DNA of 63,248 nucleotides from Hyphomicrobiales bacterium. Its GTDB lineage: Bacteria > Pseudomonadota > Alphaproteobacteria > Rhizobiales > Beijerinckiaceae. This document shows positions 43,498-51,236 of this stretch, in pieces. Where the stretch lies: the NCBI GenBank assembly GCA_004144595.1, contig SEEM01000017.1:1-63248 (forward strand), written 5' to 3'. How positions within the stretch are numbered: position 1 is the stretch's first letter; every line of letters begins with the position of its first letter. Under the pieces are notes generated by a model. It was not told the DNA's origin. It worked only from the letters and a program-made list of their open reading frames with translations, and did no database searches. Position numbers and translations under genes: made by a program.

Positions 43498-43731
43498 ATG
43501 TTCGAACTTTCAAAACAGCGCCTGACCGCCAACAATCAGTTCCTGACGATTCAGACCCAGGCTGTACCTCAAACGAGGATTATATCTGAAACCGAAAAGC
43601 AGACTCGGCAGCGCGAAGAAAACATGCAGAAGCTTCGTGGGTTTCGTTCGGCGAATGAGGCCAACATCAGGCAGTCGGGCCTCGCGGCGCAGATGAACAC
43701 GAAGTCGCGGCGCCGTCCGGGTTTCAAATAG
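43498..43731 (+). CDS. Small basic hypothetical protein downstream of csp
   Basis: A 77-residue, strongly basic protein with no membrane helix. ATG 43498 is preceded by GGAGATCAG. The sequence is rich in Gln, Arg and Lys (QRLTANNQFLTIQTQAV, ETEKQTRQREENMQKLRGF, ending KSRRRPGFK) and probably helical or disordered. It begins 32 bp after the terminator, so its expression depends on read-through or its own promoter. The function is unknown; a nucleic-acid-binding role is only a guess from charge. Confidence 0.5.
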   Translation: MFELSKQRLTANNQFLTIQTQAVPQTRIISETEKQTRQREENMQKLRGFRSANEANIRQSGLAAQMNTKSRRRPGFK

Positions 43732-44564
43732 CCCTCGGCACAAGCCGGCTCCGGCCGATCCAAGCCTCGGCATTGATACCGAGACATGACGTGCGGAGTC
43801 GTAAGCCCTCTCCGCGAGATCGAGCGACTGTTCTCGAACAGCGAGCCGTGTCCGAATGAGGATCGCCGCCTGCTGAGTGCCGCCCGTCATCATGAGCCCT
43901 CGCAGAGGCTGCGATCGACACGTTCGATAACGTAGCGGCAACGGACTTTTCCAACCGTTTGCAAATCCTGTGGGTGGTCAAGTACTGGAAAAGAATGGCG
44001 CGCTATTCAGGACCAGGTTGCGAGCACTTATCTTATTGATATTGCTATTAAATTAGTTTCCGTGTCTTATTGAGCTCGCTGCACGGGGTACGCCGGCCGT
44101 TCATTCAGCACATTCTGGTCCACCAGATGCACGGTCGCTTTCCCGCTCGGCTATTGGGCGGGAAAGCCAAGACATTCAATCAAATGCGGCATTCAGCCTT
44201 TGCGGGCGACGAAGAATACCAACGTCGTCCGCATCTTCCGGCAAACTGCGGCGTTTCGCATGATCGCGTTGATAAGCTGCTTAGCTTTCGTTTCGTTACC
44301 TAAGCGATGTGCTTGTCCCAACGTCCAGCGCGACGGCTGCTGTGTTTCTCCGAATCCGATCCCTGGCGGATGGAGGAACTCGCCGATATCGGCAAAGAAG
44401 GCGTTCAAATCTCGGCTTCTTATCCTGAGCTGCGGATGCTTCGCAGCAACGCCCAGGCCAGCGCTTGGCGCCCTTGACAGTGCGACAAAAGGTGTCATGT
44501 TGCCGGACAAATTTTCTTGGCTTGCGCGGGCGGCACCAAGGCCTCGCCTCGGGGAAGTGGCAGA
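43732..44564. other. Long intergenic stretch without a clear gene
   Basis: About 830 bp with lower GC (notably 43990-44070) and short, mutually contradictory reading frames on both strands. A - strand frame near 43790-43900 (ILIRTRLAVREQSLDLAERA) could be a short or decayed gene, but no start, ribosome-binding site or family is convincing. It may be degraded coding DNA. Confidence 0.4.
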
Positions 44565-45512
44565 ATGGGTTTCTTGCAGGCTGGCATTTGGCATGGCGCC
44601 GATCAGGACCAGATCGGTGCCAAGGGCTGGGAGCCTCGGATCGAGCAGTTCAAAGGTCTGGTGACTGCCGGCGTCCCGGAGAACGAAGGGGACTTCCTGG
44701 CCGAGTCGGGGCGCTATCACCTGATCGTGTGCCCGGGCTGTCCGCTGTCCCACCGCACGCTGATCCTGCACCGGCTCAAGGGGCTGGAGGGCATCGTCTC
44801 GGTCTCCTCCGTCCGCCCCATCATGGGTGAGAACGGGCGGGAATTCGGCACCGCCGAGGCGATCGCCCCGGACCCTGTCACCGGCGCATCCTTCCTCCAT
44901 GAACTTTACCTCGGTACGGACCCCGCCTTTACGGGGCGTGACGCGACGCCCGTGCTGTGGGATCGCAAGACGGGTAAGATCGTTTCGAATACCTATCGGG
45001 ACATCTTCTCGATGCTGAATCGGGCGTTCGACGCCTTCACCGATACCCGCGTCGACCTTCAGCCGGCGGAGCAGAGCAAGGCGATCGAAGACGAGCTGGC
45101 TCGGCTCTCCTCCGGAATTCTCGGCGTCGTCTATCGCTGTGGCTTCTCGCGCAGCCAGACCGACTACGAGGCCCATGCGACGACGCTCGGCGAGACTGTG
45201 CGGCGCCTCGCGGCCGACCTCGACGATCGCCCGTTCCTGCTCGGCGATACGATCACGGAGCCGGACATCGCCCTGTTCGTCTGCCTGGTGCGCTATGACG
45301 CCATCTATGTTCCGCTGTTTCGCTGCACGCGCGAAAGGGTCGAAGACCATCCGGCGCTGAGCCGATACATCACGCGGATCATGCAACTGCCTGGCGTGAG
45401 GGAGACTTTCGACCTCAAGCTGACCATGACGCACTACTTCGCGTCGCACGCTCATATCAATCCGACCCGGATCGTTCCGCTCCCGCCGCAACTGTCGTGG
45501 TGGACGCCATGA
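44565..45512 (+). CDS. Glutathionyl-hydroquinone reductase (YqjG/Xi-class glutathione transferase)
   Basis: Xi-class glutathione transferase-like reductase of 315 residues, which removes glutathione from glutathionyl-hydroquinones. ATG 44565 is chosen (MGFLQAGIWHGADQDQIGAK) on length and family N-terminus. The active-site region reads HLIVCPGCPLSHRTLILHRL: the usual CPWAHRT is altered to CPGCPLSHRT with two cysteines. Helical C-terminal marks are ISNTYRDIF-like VSNTYRDIFSMLNRAFD and YRCGFSRSQTDYEAH, then DDRPFLLGDTITEPDIALFV. It stands alone upstream of the next operon (91-bp gap). Confidence 0.88.
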   Translation: MGFLQAGIWHGADQDQIGAKGWEPRIEQFKGLVTAGVPENEGDFLAESGRYHLIVCPGCPLSHRTLILHRLKGLEGIVSVSSVRPIMGENGREFGTAEAIAPDPVTGASFLHELYLGTDPAFTGRDATPVLWDRKTGKIVSNTYRDIFSMLNRAFDAFTDTRVDLQPAEQSKAIEDELARLSSGILGVVYRCGFSRSQTDYEAHATTLGETVRRLAADLDDRPFLLGDTITEPDIALFVCLVRYDAIYVPLFRCTRERVEDHPALSRYITRIMQLPGVRETFDLKLTMTHYFASHAHINPTRIVPLPPQLSWWTP

Positions 45513-45603
45513 TCGTCCTGGCGGCGGCCCCGGCAGGGCATTTGCTCACGCCGAGCGTCGCTGGCGCAAGGTCGGACTTCCCCAAACGAGCCCCGCACCT
45601 GGC

Positions 45604-46944
45604 ATGACAACAGCGACCTCATCCGGCAGCCATGACTGCCTCGTGATCGGCGCCGGCGTGATCGGCGTCTGCGCGGCCCTCAATCTCCAGGCGCGCGGCG
45701 CGCGTGTCGCCATCATCGAGCCTGCCATGCCGGGCTCCGGCGCTTCGTTCGGGAACGCCGGCATCATCGCCAACACCAATCTGCGGCCGGTTTTCGCCGG
45801 GCTGACACCGCTGTCCCTGCTTTCGATGCTGCGCAGTCCAAGCTCGCCGTTGAACGTGCGTTGGTCCCGGATCCTGGGGCTGACGCCTTGGTTCCTGCGA
45901 ATGCTGAGCCATGCCGGACCGGCGGAGGTCGAGCGCATCACCCGGGCACTGGCGAGCCTGTGTCAGCCGGGCTCGGCCCTGTATGAGCCGCTGCTCGAGG
46001 AAGCCGGCGCCAAGGCCCTGGTGCGGCCGCACGGCTCCCTGGCGCTGACCCGCTCCGCTGAGGCGCGGGACCAGCACTGGGACAAGGGGCTGGAATTTCT
46101 GCGGCGCATGAACATCCCGATGGAGAAGGTGGACCGTCGCCGGATCGACGAACTGGCTCCCTCGGTCAATCCTGCCTATACCCACGGGGTCTACTCCCCT
46201 GCCTACCAGCACACGCTCGATCCGCAGCGCTTCGTGCAAAGCCTGTTCGATCTCTTCGTCGCTCGCGGGGGCGTCTCGATCCGTGGGCATGCCGATGCGC
46301 TGACGACGGCCGGTGACCGGGTGACGGGCATTCGGACCGGCGCATCGACAGTGGCTGCCGACAGCGTCGTGGTTGCCGCCGGAACCCATTCGCCCCGCTT
46401 TGCGCGCGAAGCAGGCGAGCCTGTCCCGCACCAGGCGGTGGGGGGCTATCATGCGATGCTGCGCAGCCCCGGCATCACCCTGGAGACACCGCTGCTGCCG
46501 CTCGATTTCCGCGTCGCCATCACGCCGATGGGCGATGGCATCCGGGTTGCGGGGACTTACGAGTTCGGCGGAGAGGGAACGACATTCGACGCGAGCCGGA
46601 TCGACGGGATGCTTGCCCATCTCGCGGCTGTGCTGCCCGGCATTCAGGTCGAGCCCAAAACGATCTGGCGCGGTTTCCGCTCCTATCTCCCGGACGGGCT
46701 GCCGATCATCAGCCGGTCCGGCAGCCGGGCGGGCCTGTTCTACGCGTTCGGGTTCTCCTCCTCGGGAATGATCAACGGCTCTTCGGCCGGCCGGGCGGTG
46801 GCCGATCTGGTGGAGGGCACCAAGCCCTCGATCGATCTTGAGCCCTTCTCGATTGGTCGTTTCACGGGGCGCCCCACTGCGGGCGGCCGGGAGCAGGCCT
46901 TCGAGCGCGATCAGACTGGCACGAAAACGGCTTCCAGAGCCTGA
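45604..46944 (+). CDS. FAD-binding oxidoreductase, D-amino acid dehydrogenase (DadA)-like
   Basis: DAO-superfamily flavoprotein of 446 residues. The FAD fold is CLVIGAGVIGVCAALNLQAR with IIEPAMPGSGASFGNAGIIA, the DadA signature. Further DadA marks are HGSLALTRSAEARDQHWDKG and WRGFRSYLPDGLPIISRSG, ending LFYAFGFSSSGMINGSSAGR. It would deaminate a D-amino or N-substituted amino acid and pass electrons to the respiratory chain. It is the first gene of a six-gene + strand operon with a binding protein and amide hydrolases, so a nitrogenous compound is the likely substrate. Confidence 0.88.
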   Translation: MTTATSSGSHDCLVIGAGVIGVCAALNLQARGARVAIIEPAMPGSGASFGNAGIIANTNLRPVFAGLTPLSLLSMLRSPSSPLNVRWSRILGLTPWFLRMLSHAGPAEVERITRALASLCQPGSALYEPLLEEAGAKALVRPHGSLALTRSAEARDQHWDKGLEFLRRMNIPMEKVDRRRIDELAPSVNPAYTHGVYSPAYQHTLDPQRFVQSLFDLFVARGGVSIRGHADALTTAGDRVTGIRTGASTVAADSVVVAAGTHSPRFAREAGEPVPHQAVGGYHAMLRSPGITLETPLLPLDFRVAITPMGDGIRVAGTYEFGGEGTTFDASRIDGMLAHLAAVLPGIQVEPKTIWRGFRSYLPDGLPIISRSGSRAGLFYAFGFSSSGMINGSSAGRAVADLVEGTKPSIDLEPFSIGRFTGRPTAGGREQAFERDQTGTKTASRA

Positions 46945-46985
46945 AACCCTGACGACTGCTGAAGCTTGACCGGAGGAGACGCGAA

Positions 46986-48203
46986 ATGTCCAAGAAGTTG
47001 TCTTTGGCGCTTGTCGCCGCCCTGTTGTCGGGAACACCGGCATTTGCGAATTGCGCCTTCAAGAACGAGACGCCAGTCAAAGCCTATTTCGCCGCGTTTC
47101 CGGCCTGGAAGATCATCGCGGATGCGATGAAGGAGTGCGGCAACGTCACGGTCGAACTCGACCAGGAGATCAGGACCAAGGGGCCGGCAGCCTTTGCCGC
47201 CAACCCCGCGCTCTACCACGTCGGCTACGTCCATAACGGCACGATCGTGCCGCTTCTGAGCCAGGGCACGATCCGCCCGCTGGACAGCCTCGTCGCCAAA
47301 TACGGCCAGCACCTCAAGCCGAACCAACTGATCAAGATCGACGGCAAGATCATGGCGATCGCGCTGATGGTCAACACGCAATACCTGCAGTACCGCAAGG
47401 ACATCTTCGACAAGCTCAAGATCCCGGTGCCGCAGACCTATGACGATGTACTGGCAGCCGCGAAAACCATCAAGGACGCAGGCGTCGTCCAGTACCCTCT
47501 CGGCGCGACGCTCAAGGCCGACTGGAATATCGGAATCGAGTTCAACAACATGTTTGCCGGCTATGACGGCAAGTATGTCAATGCCGACAACACGCCGGCG
47601 ATCAACTCCGAAGCCGGTCTCAAGACGCTCGAGATGATGAAGAAACTCACGGAGTACCTCGATCCGGAGTATCTGACGGCCGATGCGACCTTCGTGCAGA
47701 AGCAGTTCCAGCAGGAGAAGATCGCCTTCGCCAATTTCTGGGCTTCTCGCGCGGCGTCCCTCAACGATCCCAAGGAGAGCCGGGTGGCGGGCAAGATCGC
47801 AACCGCCTCCGCGCCCAGCGCGGTCAAGGGCGGTGTCCCGGCCGTGCAGTTCTCCTGGGATGCGATCGCGATCGCGAAGAACATCACCGATGCGGAGGCC
47901 GAAGCCGCATTCCGCGTCGTGCTCGAGGGAGCGGATACGGAGACCGTCCAGAAGAACAACGACGTCGCCGTATGGCTCGTCGAGGGCTACAAGCCCGGCC
48001 CTGCCGCCAAGGGGGCGATCGAAACGCTGGACAACAACGCCAGGCCGGCGCCGTCGACGGTGTGGCGCGGATTGATCGACACGGCGATCTCGCAGAATGT
48101 CGGAGACTTCCTGCTGGGCAAGCGCAGCGCCCCCGACACATTGAAGAAGATCGAGGCGGATTACGTCGTGGCGGCCAAGGAAGCAGGCCTGCTCAAGCGG
48201 TGA
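46986..48203 (+). CDS. Extracellular solute-binding protein, family 1
   Basis: Periplasmic receptor of 405 residues. Signal peptide MSKKLSLALVAALLSGTPAF cut near FANC; GGAGG precedes the ATG. The mature protein shows the MalE/UgpB type hinge and MVNTQYLQYRKDIFDKLKIP, TYDDVLAAAKTIKDAG motifs. Its cognate permeases and ATPase are probably the convergent genes at 51226-54611. A strong terminator-like hairpin follows directly, so this gene is probably expressed at a higher level than the enzymes after it. Confidence 0.9.
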   Translation: MSKKLSLALVAALLSGTPAFANCAFKNETPVKAYFAAFPAWKIIADAMKECGNVTVELDQEIRTKGPAAFAANPALYHVGYVHNGTIVPLLSQGTIRPLDSLVAKYGQHLKPNQLIKIDGKIMAIALMVNTQYLQYRKDIFDKLKIPVPQTYDDVLAAAKTIKDAGVVQYPLGATLKADWNIGIEFNNMFAGYDGKYVNADNTPAINSEAGLKTLEMMKKLTEYLDPEYLTADATFVQKQFQQEKIAFANFWASRAASLNDPKESRVAGKIATASAPSAVKGGVPAVQFSWDAIAIAKNITDAEAEAAFRVVLEGADTETVQKNNDVAVWLVEGYKPGPAAKGAIETLDNNARPAPSTVWRGLIDTAISQNVGDFLLGKRSAPDTLKKIEADYVVAAKEAGLLKR

Positions 48204-48210
48204 GTGCCCG

Positions 48211-48241
48211 ACGGCCGGGTGCCCGCGCCCGGCCGTCTTTC
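48211..48241 (+). terminator. Hairpin with T tract inside the operon
   Basis: GACGGCCGGG (48211-48220) and CCCGGCCGTC (48229-48238) form a perfect 10-bp stem with an 8-nt loop, followed by TTT. It lies 8 bp after the binding-protein stop and 30 bp before the AtzG-like start. Such attenuators often lower expression of genes behind a receptor gene. Confidence 0.75.
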
Positions 48242-48270
48242 ACCCGGTGAACCCTAAGGACGATCAAGGC

Positions 48271-48468
48271 ATGGCTGCCGATCACGATGGCGCAGGCGAC
48301 CCGCGGGCCGCCCTGCGATCCGAGTTGCTGTCCGCCTTTGCGCGAGAGGGGATCAGCTATCCGCCAGAGCGGCTGGAGGAAGCCATCGACGAGTACGCGC
48401 AGCTCAAGATATTGATGAAAGTGGTGGAAGCTGCGACCTGCGCTGCCGCCTCGGCCAAGGCGCCATGA
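48271..48468 (+). CDS. AtzG-like small subunit (DUF4089 type)
   Basis: A 65-residue helical protein. ATG 48271 (MAADHDGAGDP) is preferred to an in-frame GTG at 48247. The helix PPERLEEAIDEYAQLKILMK has the pattern of AtzG, the small partner of the amidase AtzE in cyanuric-acid breakdown; DUF4089 proteins are nearly always found beside an amidase. The amidase gene begins 37 bp downstream, consistent with an AtzG-AtzE-type complex. No catalytic residue is expected in this subunit. Confidence 0.72.
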   Translation: MAADHDGAGDPRAALRSELLSAFAREGISYPPERLEEAIDEYAQLKILMKVVEAATCAAASAKAP

Positions 48469-48505
48469 CGGCCAATCGGCCGCGCAGCCATCTGCCGGTG
48501 AGCCC

Positions 48506-49945
48506 ATGACACGCGACATCTCCAACCAATCCGTGGCGGCGGCCGCGCGTGCCCTGCGCTCCGGCGACCTCATGTCGGTCGCCCTGACGGAAGCCAGCCT
48601 CGACCGTATTGCGGAATTCGATGGCCGCGTGAACGCCTTCGTCCACGTCGATGCGGAGGGCGCCCTGCGCCAGGCCCGTCATGCGGACGACCTCTTCCGC
48701 GCCGGGATCGATCTTGGCCCGATGCAGGGTGTCCCTTACGCGCTGAAGGACATCTACGACGCGGCCGGCATGGCGACGACCTGCCATTCCCAGCTCAAGC
48801 TAGACCATATCGCCGAGAGCGATTCAGCGGTGGCCGAACGGTTCGGGGCGGCAGGTGCCGTCCTCATCGGCAAATTGGCGACCTTCGAGTTCGCGCTCGG
48901 CGGGCCGAGCTTCGACCTGCCGTTCCCGCCCTCTCGCAACCCCTGGGATTTGCGCCGCACCGCCGGCGGGTCGTCGTCTGGCTCCGGCGCCGCGATCGCG
49001 GCAGGCTTCGTCCCCGTCGCGGCAGGCACCTGCACCACCGGATCCATCCGGGGCCCTGCCGCCTGGTGCGGTGCCGTCGGCCTGAAGCCGACTTTCGGGC
49101 GCGTGTCGCGCCGGGGCGTCTTCCCGCTGGCTCAGAGCCTCGATCATTGCGGCATGCTGACCCGAACCGTCCATGACTCCGCCGTCACCCTCGGGATCGT
49201 CGCCGGGCACGATCCCGCAGACCCTGCGAGCGCGGATGCCCCGGTTGCGGATTACGTTGCCGACCTCGATGCCGGAGTCGCCGGGCTGCGTGTCGGTCTG
49301 CCGTTGCATCTGTTCGAAGCCTCGCCGCTGCTGACGGCGGACGCTCGCCGCGGCATCGACGCCGCTGTCGACTGGCTGCGCGACCGCGGCGCGATCGTCG
49401 AGGCCGTCACCATCCCCGACTACGCCCTGTTCGTGGCCTGCGGGCGCGTGCTCATGACCGCCGAGGCCTTTGCGATCCATCGGCCCGACCTGCGCGAAAG
49501 GCTGGAGCAATATGGCGCGATCACCGCACGCCGCTTCAGCGTCGGCGCAAGCATCGGCGCCGCCGACTACATCGCAGCCCGCAGGTTGCGCCGAACCCTG
49601 GCTGCGGCCGTCGACGAGGTCCTCGGCGGCTGCGACATGCTGTTGACGGCGATCTCGCTCGCCCCTGCGCCTTTCCTCACGCAGGACACGGCGCCGACCG
49701 TATGGCCGCTCCAGGCCAGCACCTTCAACGTCAGCGGACATCCGGCGATCAGCGTACCGGTCGGTCTCGATTCGGACGGCCTGCCTCTGGCGGTCCAACT
49801 CGTGGGGCGCCGGTTCGACGAGGCGACGATCCTGCGCGGCGCGAGGGTGATCGAGCAGGCTTCGGGCTGGGACCGGATGCCGCTGCCAGATCTATCGATC
49901 GCTGCGCCCGACACACGCGCAATCAGAAAGGACGATTTCCGATGA
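48506..49945 (+). CDS. Amidase (AtzE-like)
   Basis: Amidase-signature hydrolase of 479 residues. The Ser-Ser-Lys triad is seen as Lys in YALKDIYDAAG (about residue 79), and Ser in AGGSSSGSGAAIAAG and in TTGSIRGPAAWCG (about 150-185). Members cut amide bonds of amides, biurets or carbamoylated amines. It follows the AtzG-like gene and overlaps the amidohydrolase gene by ATGA. Together these suggest two-step hydrolysis of an imported nitrogen-rich compound. The SIRGPAAW loop (usually SIRIPA) may bear on substrate choice. Confidence 0.9.
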   Translation: MTRDISNQSVAAAARALRSGDLMSVALTEASLDRIAEFDGRVNAFVHVDAEGALRQARHADDLFRAGIDLGPMQGVPYALKDIYDAAGMATTCHSQLKLDHIAESDSAVAERFGAAGAVLIGKLATFEFALGGPSFDLPFPPSRNPWDLRRTAGGSSSGSGAAIAAGFVPVAAGTCTTGSIRGPAAWCGAVGLKPTFGRVSRRGVFPLAQSLDHCGMLTRTVHDSAVTLGIVAGHDPADPASADAPVADYVADLDAGVAGLRVGLPLHLFEASPLLTADARRGIDAAVDWLRDRGAIVEAVTIPDYALFVACGRVLMTAEAFAIHRPDLRERLEQYGAITARRFSVGASIGAADYIAARRLRRTLAAAVDEVLGGCDMLLTAISLAPAPFLTQDTAPTVWPLQASTFNVSGHPAISVPVGLDSDGLPLAVQLVGRRFDEATILRGARVIEQASGWDRMPLPDLSIAAPDTRAIRKDDFR

Positions 49946-50808
49946 CGACCCCTGAATCCGCACTGCCGGCGCCCAGACTCAAGGCGCCCGCCGGGGCCTG
50001 CGACTGCCATATGCACATCTTCGAACCACGCTTCCCCGCGCGGATCGATACGCCTTACAAGCCGCCGGTCGCGACGGTGCCGGATTATCTGAAAGCGATC
50101 CGGGAGCGTCTCGGTCTGTCGCGCGCCGTGGTGATCCAGTCCGTGACCCACGGCACCGACAATTCGAACCTGGTCGCGGCGCTGGACGATTTCGCCGGCA
50201 CCGCGCGCGGCGTGGCGGTGATCGCTCTCGACACGGCGGAGGCGGAATTGCAGCGCCTCCATGCGCACGGCGTCCGCGGAATCCGCTTCGAGATGGCGAA
50301 CGGGGTCCTGCCCTGGGAGGCGCTGGAAGCGATCGCGGCGAAGATTGCCCCCCATGGCTGGCATATCGATCTTCAGACAGATGGCCGCGACCTGCCTCAA
50401 CTGGTCGACAGGCTGCTCGATCTGCCGTGCCCGATCGTGCTGGACCATTACGGCAAGTTCATCGATGCCCTGCCCGTCGACCATCCGGCCATTCAGGCGG
50501 CATTGAAGCTGCTCGCCAGCGGCTCGGGGTGGATCAAGCTGACGGCGCCCTATGCCGGCCGTCACCGGCGCCCCGAGCCATGGCCCGAGCTCGTGCCCCT
50601 GGCGAAAGCGTTCCTCGCGACGGCGCCCGACAGGATCGTCTGGGGCAGCGAGTGGCCACAATCGATGCTGCCCGTCTTCAACCAGCCGATCCCGGACCAT
50701 GCACTGCTGCTGGACCTGCTGCTGGACTACACCACGGATGAGGCGCTCCTTCACCGGATCCTCGTGGACAATCCGGCCGAGCTCTACGATTTTCCGGCGC
50801 AGGCCTGA
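49942..50808 (+). CDS. Amidohydrolase family protein, 2-pyrone-4,6-dicarboxylate hydrolase-like
   Basis: TIM-barrel hydrolase of 288 residues, Amidohydro_2 family. It opens with the HxH motif ACDCHMHIFEPRFPARIDTP (about residue 22), typical of PDC lactonase/LigI and related lactonases. Later features are VLDHYGKF (about 170) and the DRIVWGSEWPQSMLP segment with the conserved Asp/Trp. ATG 49942 overlaps the amidase stop. LigI-like enzymes open lactone or ester rings, so this one may cut a cyclic product of the amidase step. Confidence 0.88.
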   Translation: MTTPESALPAPRLKAPAGACDCHMHIFEPRFPARIDTPYKPPVATVPDYLKAIRERLGLSRAVVIQSVTHGTDNSNLVAALDDFAGTARGVAVIALDTAEAELQRLHAHGVRGIRFEMANGVLPWEALEAIAAKIAPHGWHIDLQTDGRDLPQLVDRLLDLPCPIVLDHYGKFIDALPVDHPAIQAALKLLASGSGWIKLTAPYAGRHRRPEPWPELVPLAKAFLATAPDRIVWGSEWPQSMLPVFNQPIPDHALLLDLLLDYTTDEALLHRILVDNPAELYDFPAQA

Positions 50809-50819
50809 GGAGTGCGGCC

Positions 50820-51236
50820 ATGATCACCCATATTCTGAAATCGGGCGACGCCCAGTCGAAGTCGCGGGTCCGCTCGGCCACCATCTCCGTCATCGGCGAA
50901 ACCGCCTATATGACAGTGATCCCGCCGCTGCCGATTGCCCCGGGCGGTACGGCGGCCGATCAGGCACGGCAGATCTTCGCCTCGATCGAGGAGCGGCTGG
51001 CGAGGATCGGGTCCGACAAGAGCAAGATCGCCCACATCACGATCTGGCTCGCGGATCTCAGCTATTTCTCGGAGGTCACCGCCGTCTGGAACGAGTGGGT
51101 CGACCCGGAGCATCCGCCGGTTCGCGCCTGCGGCCAGGTCTCGCTCGCCAACGAGGCGCTCAAGGTCGAAATGATCGTGGTCGCCTGGGCCCCGCCCGGC
51201 GGCGCTGCGCGCGCCGCCGAAGCCGTCACCCCTTGA
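50820..51236 (+). CDS. RidA family protein
   Basis: A 138-residue protein of the RidA/YjgF trimeric enamine/imine deaminase fold, last gene of the + strand operon. Family features: HILKSGDAQSKSRVRSATIS at the N-terminus, ARQIFASIEERLARIGSDKS, and the C-terminal VRACGQVSLANEALKVEMIV holding the key Arg. It would hydrolyse the imines released by the FAD oxidase at the head of the operon. Its last 11 bp overlap the 3' end of the convergent permease gene. Confidence 0.9.
   Translation: MITHILKSGDAQSKSRVRSATISVIGETAYMTVIPPLPIAPGGTAADQARQIFASIEERLARIGSDKSKIAHITIWLADLSYFSEVTAVWNEWVDPEHPPVRACGQVSLANEALKVEMIVVAWAPPGGAARAAEAVTP

Noticed and set aside
43510..43941. A 143-codon - strand frame partly opposite the small basic protein
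   Set aside because: The C-terminal half is a shadow of the + strand frame; the N-terminal part has no supported start. It is mentioned as a possible decayed gene only.
44193..45491. A 432-codon - strand frame opposite the glutathionyl-hydroquinone reductase
   Set aside because: It mirrors the + strand gene, has no family motif, and its composition is that of a GC-rich antisense frame.
45619..47043. A 474-codon - strand frame opposite the DadA-like gene
   Set aside because: Arg/Gly/Pro-rich shadow translation; the + strand product has clear FAD motifs.
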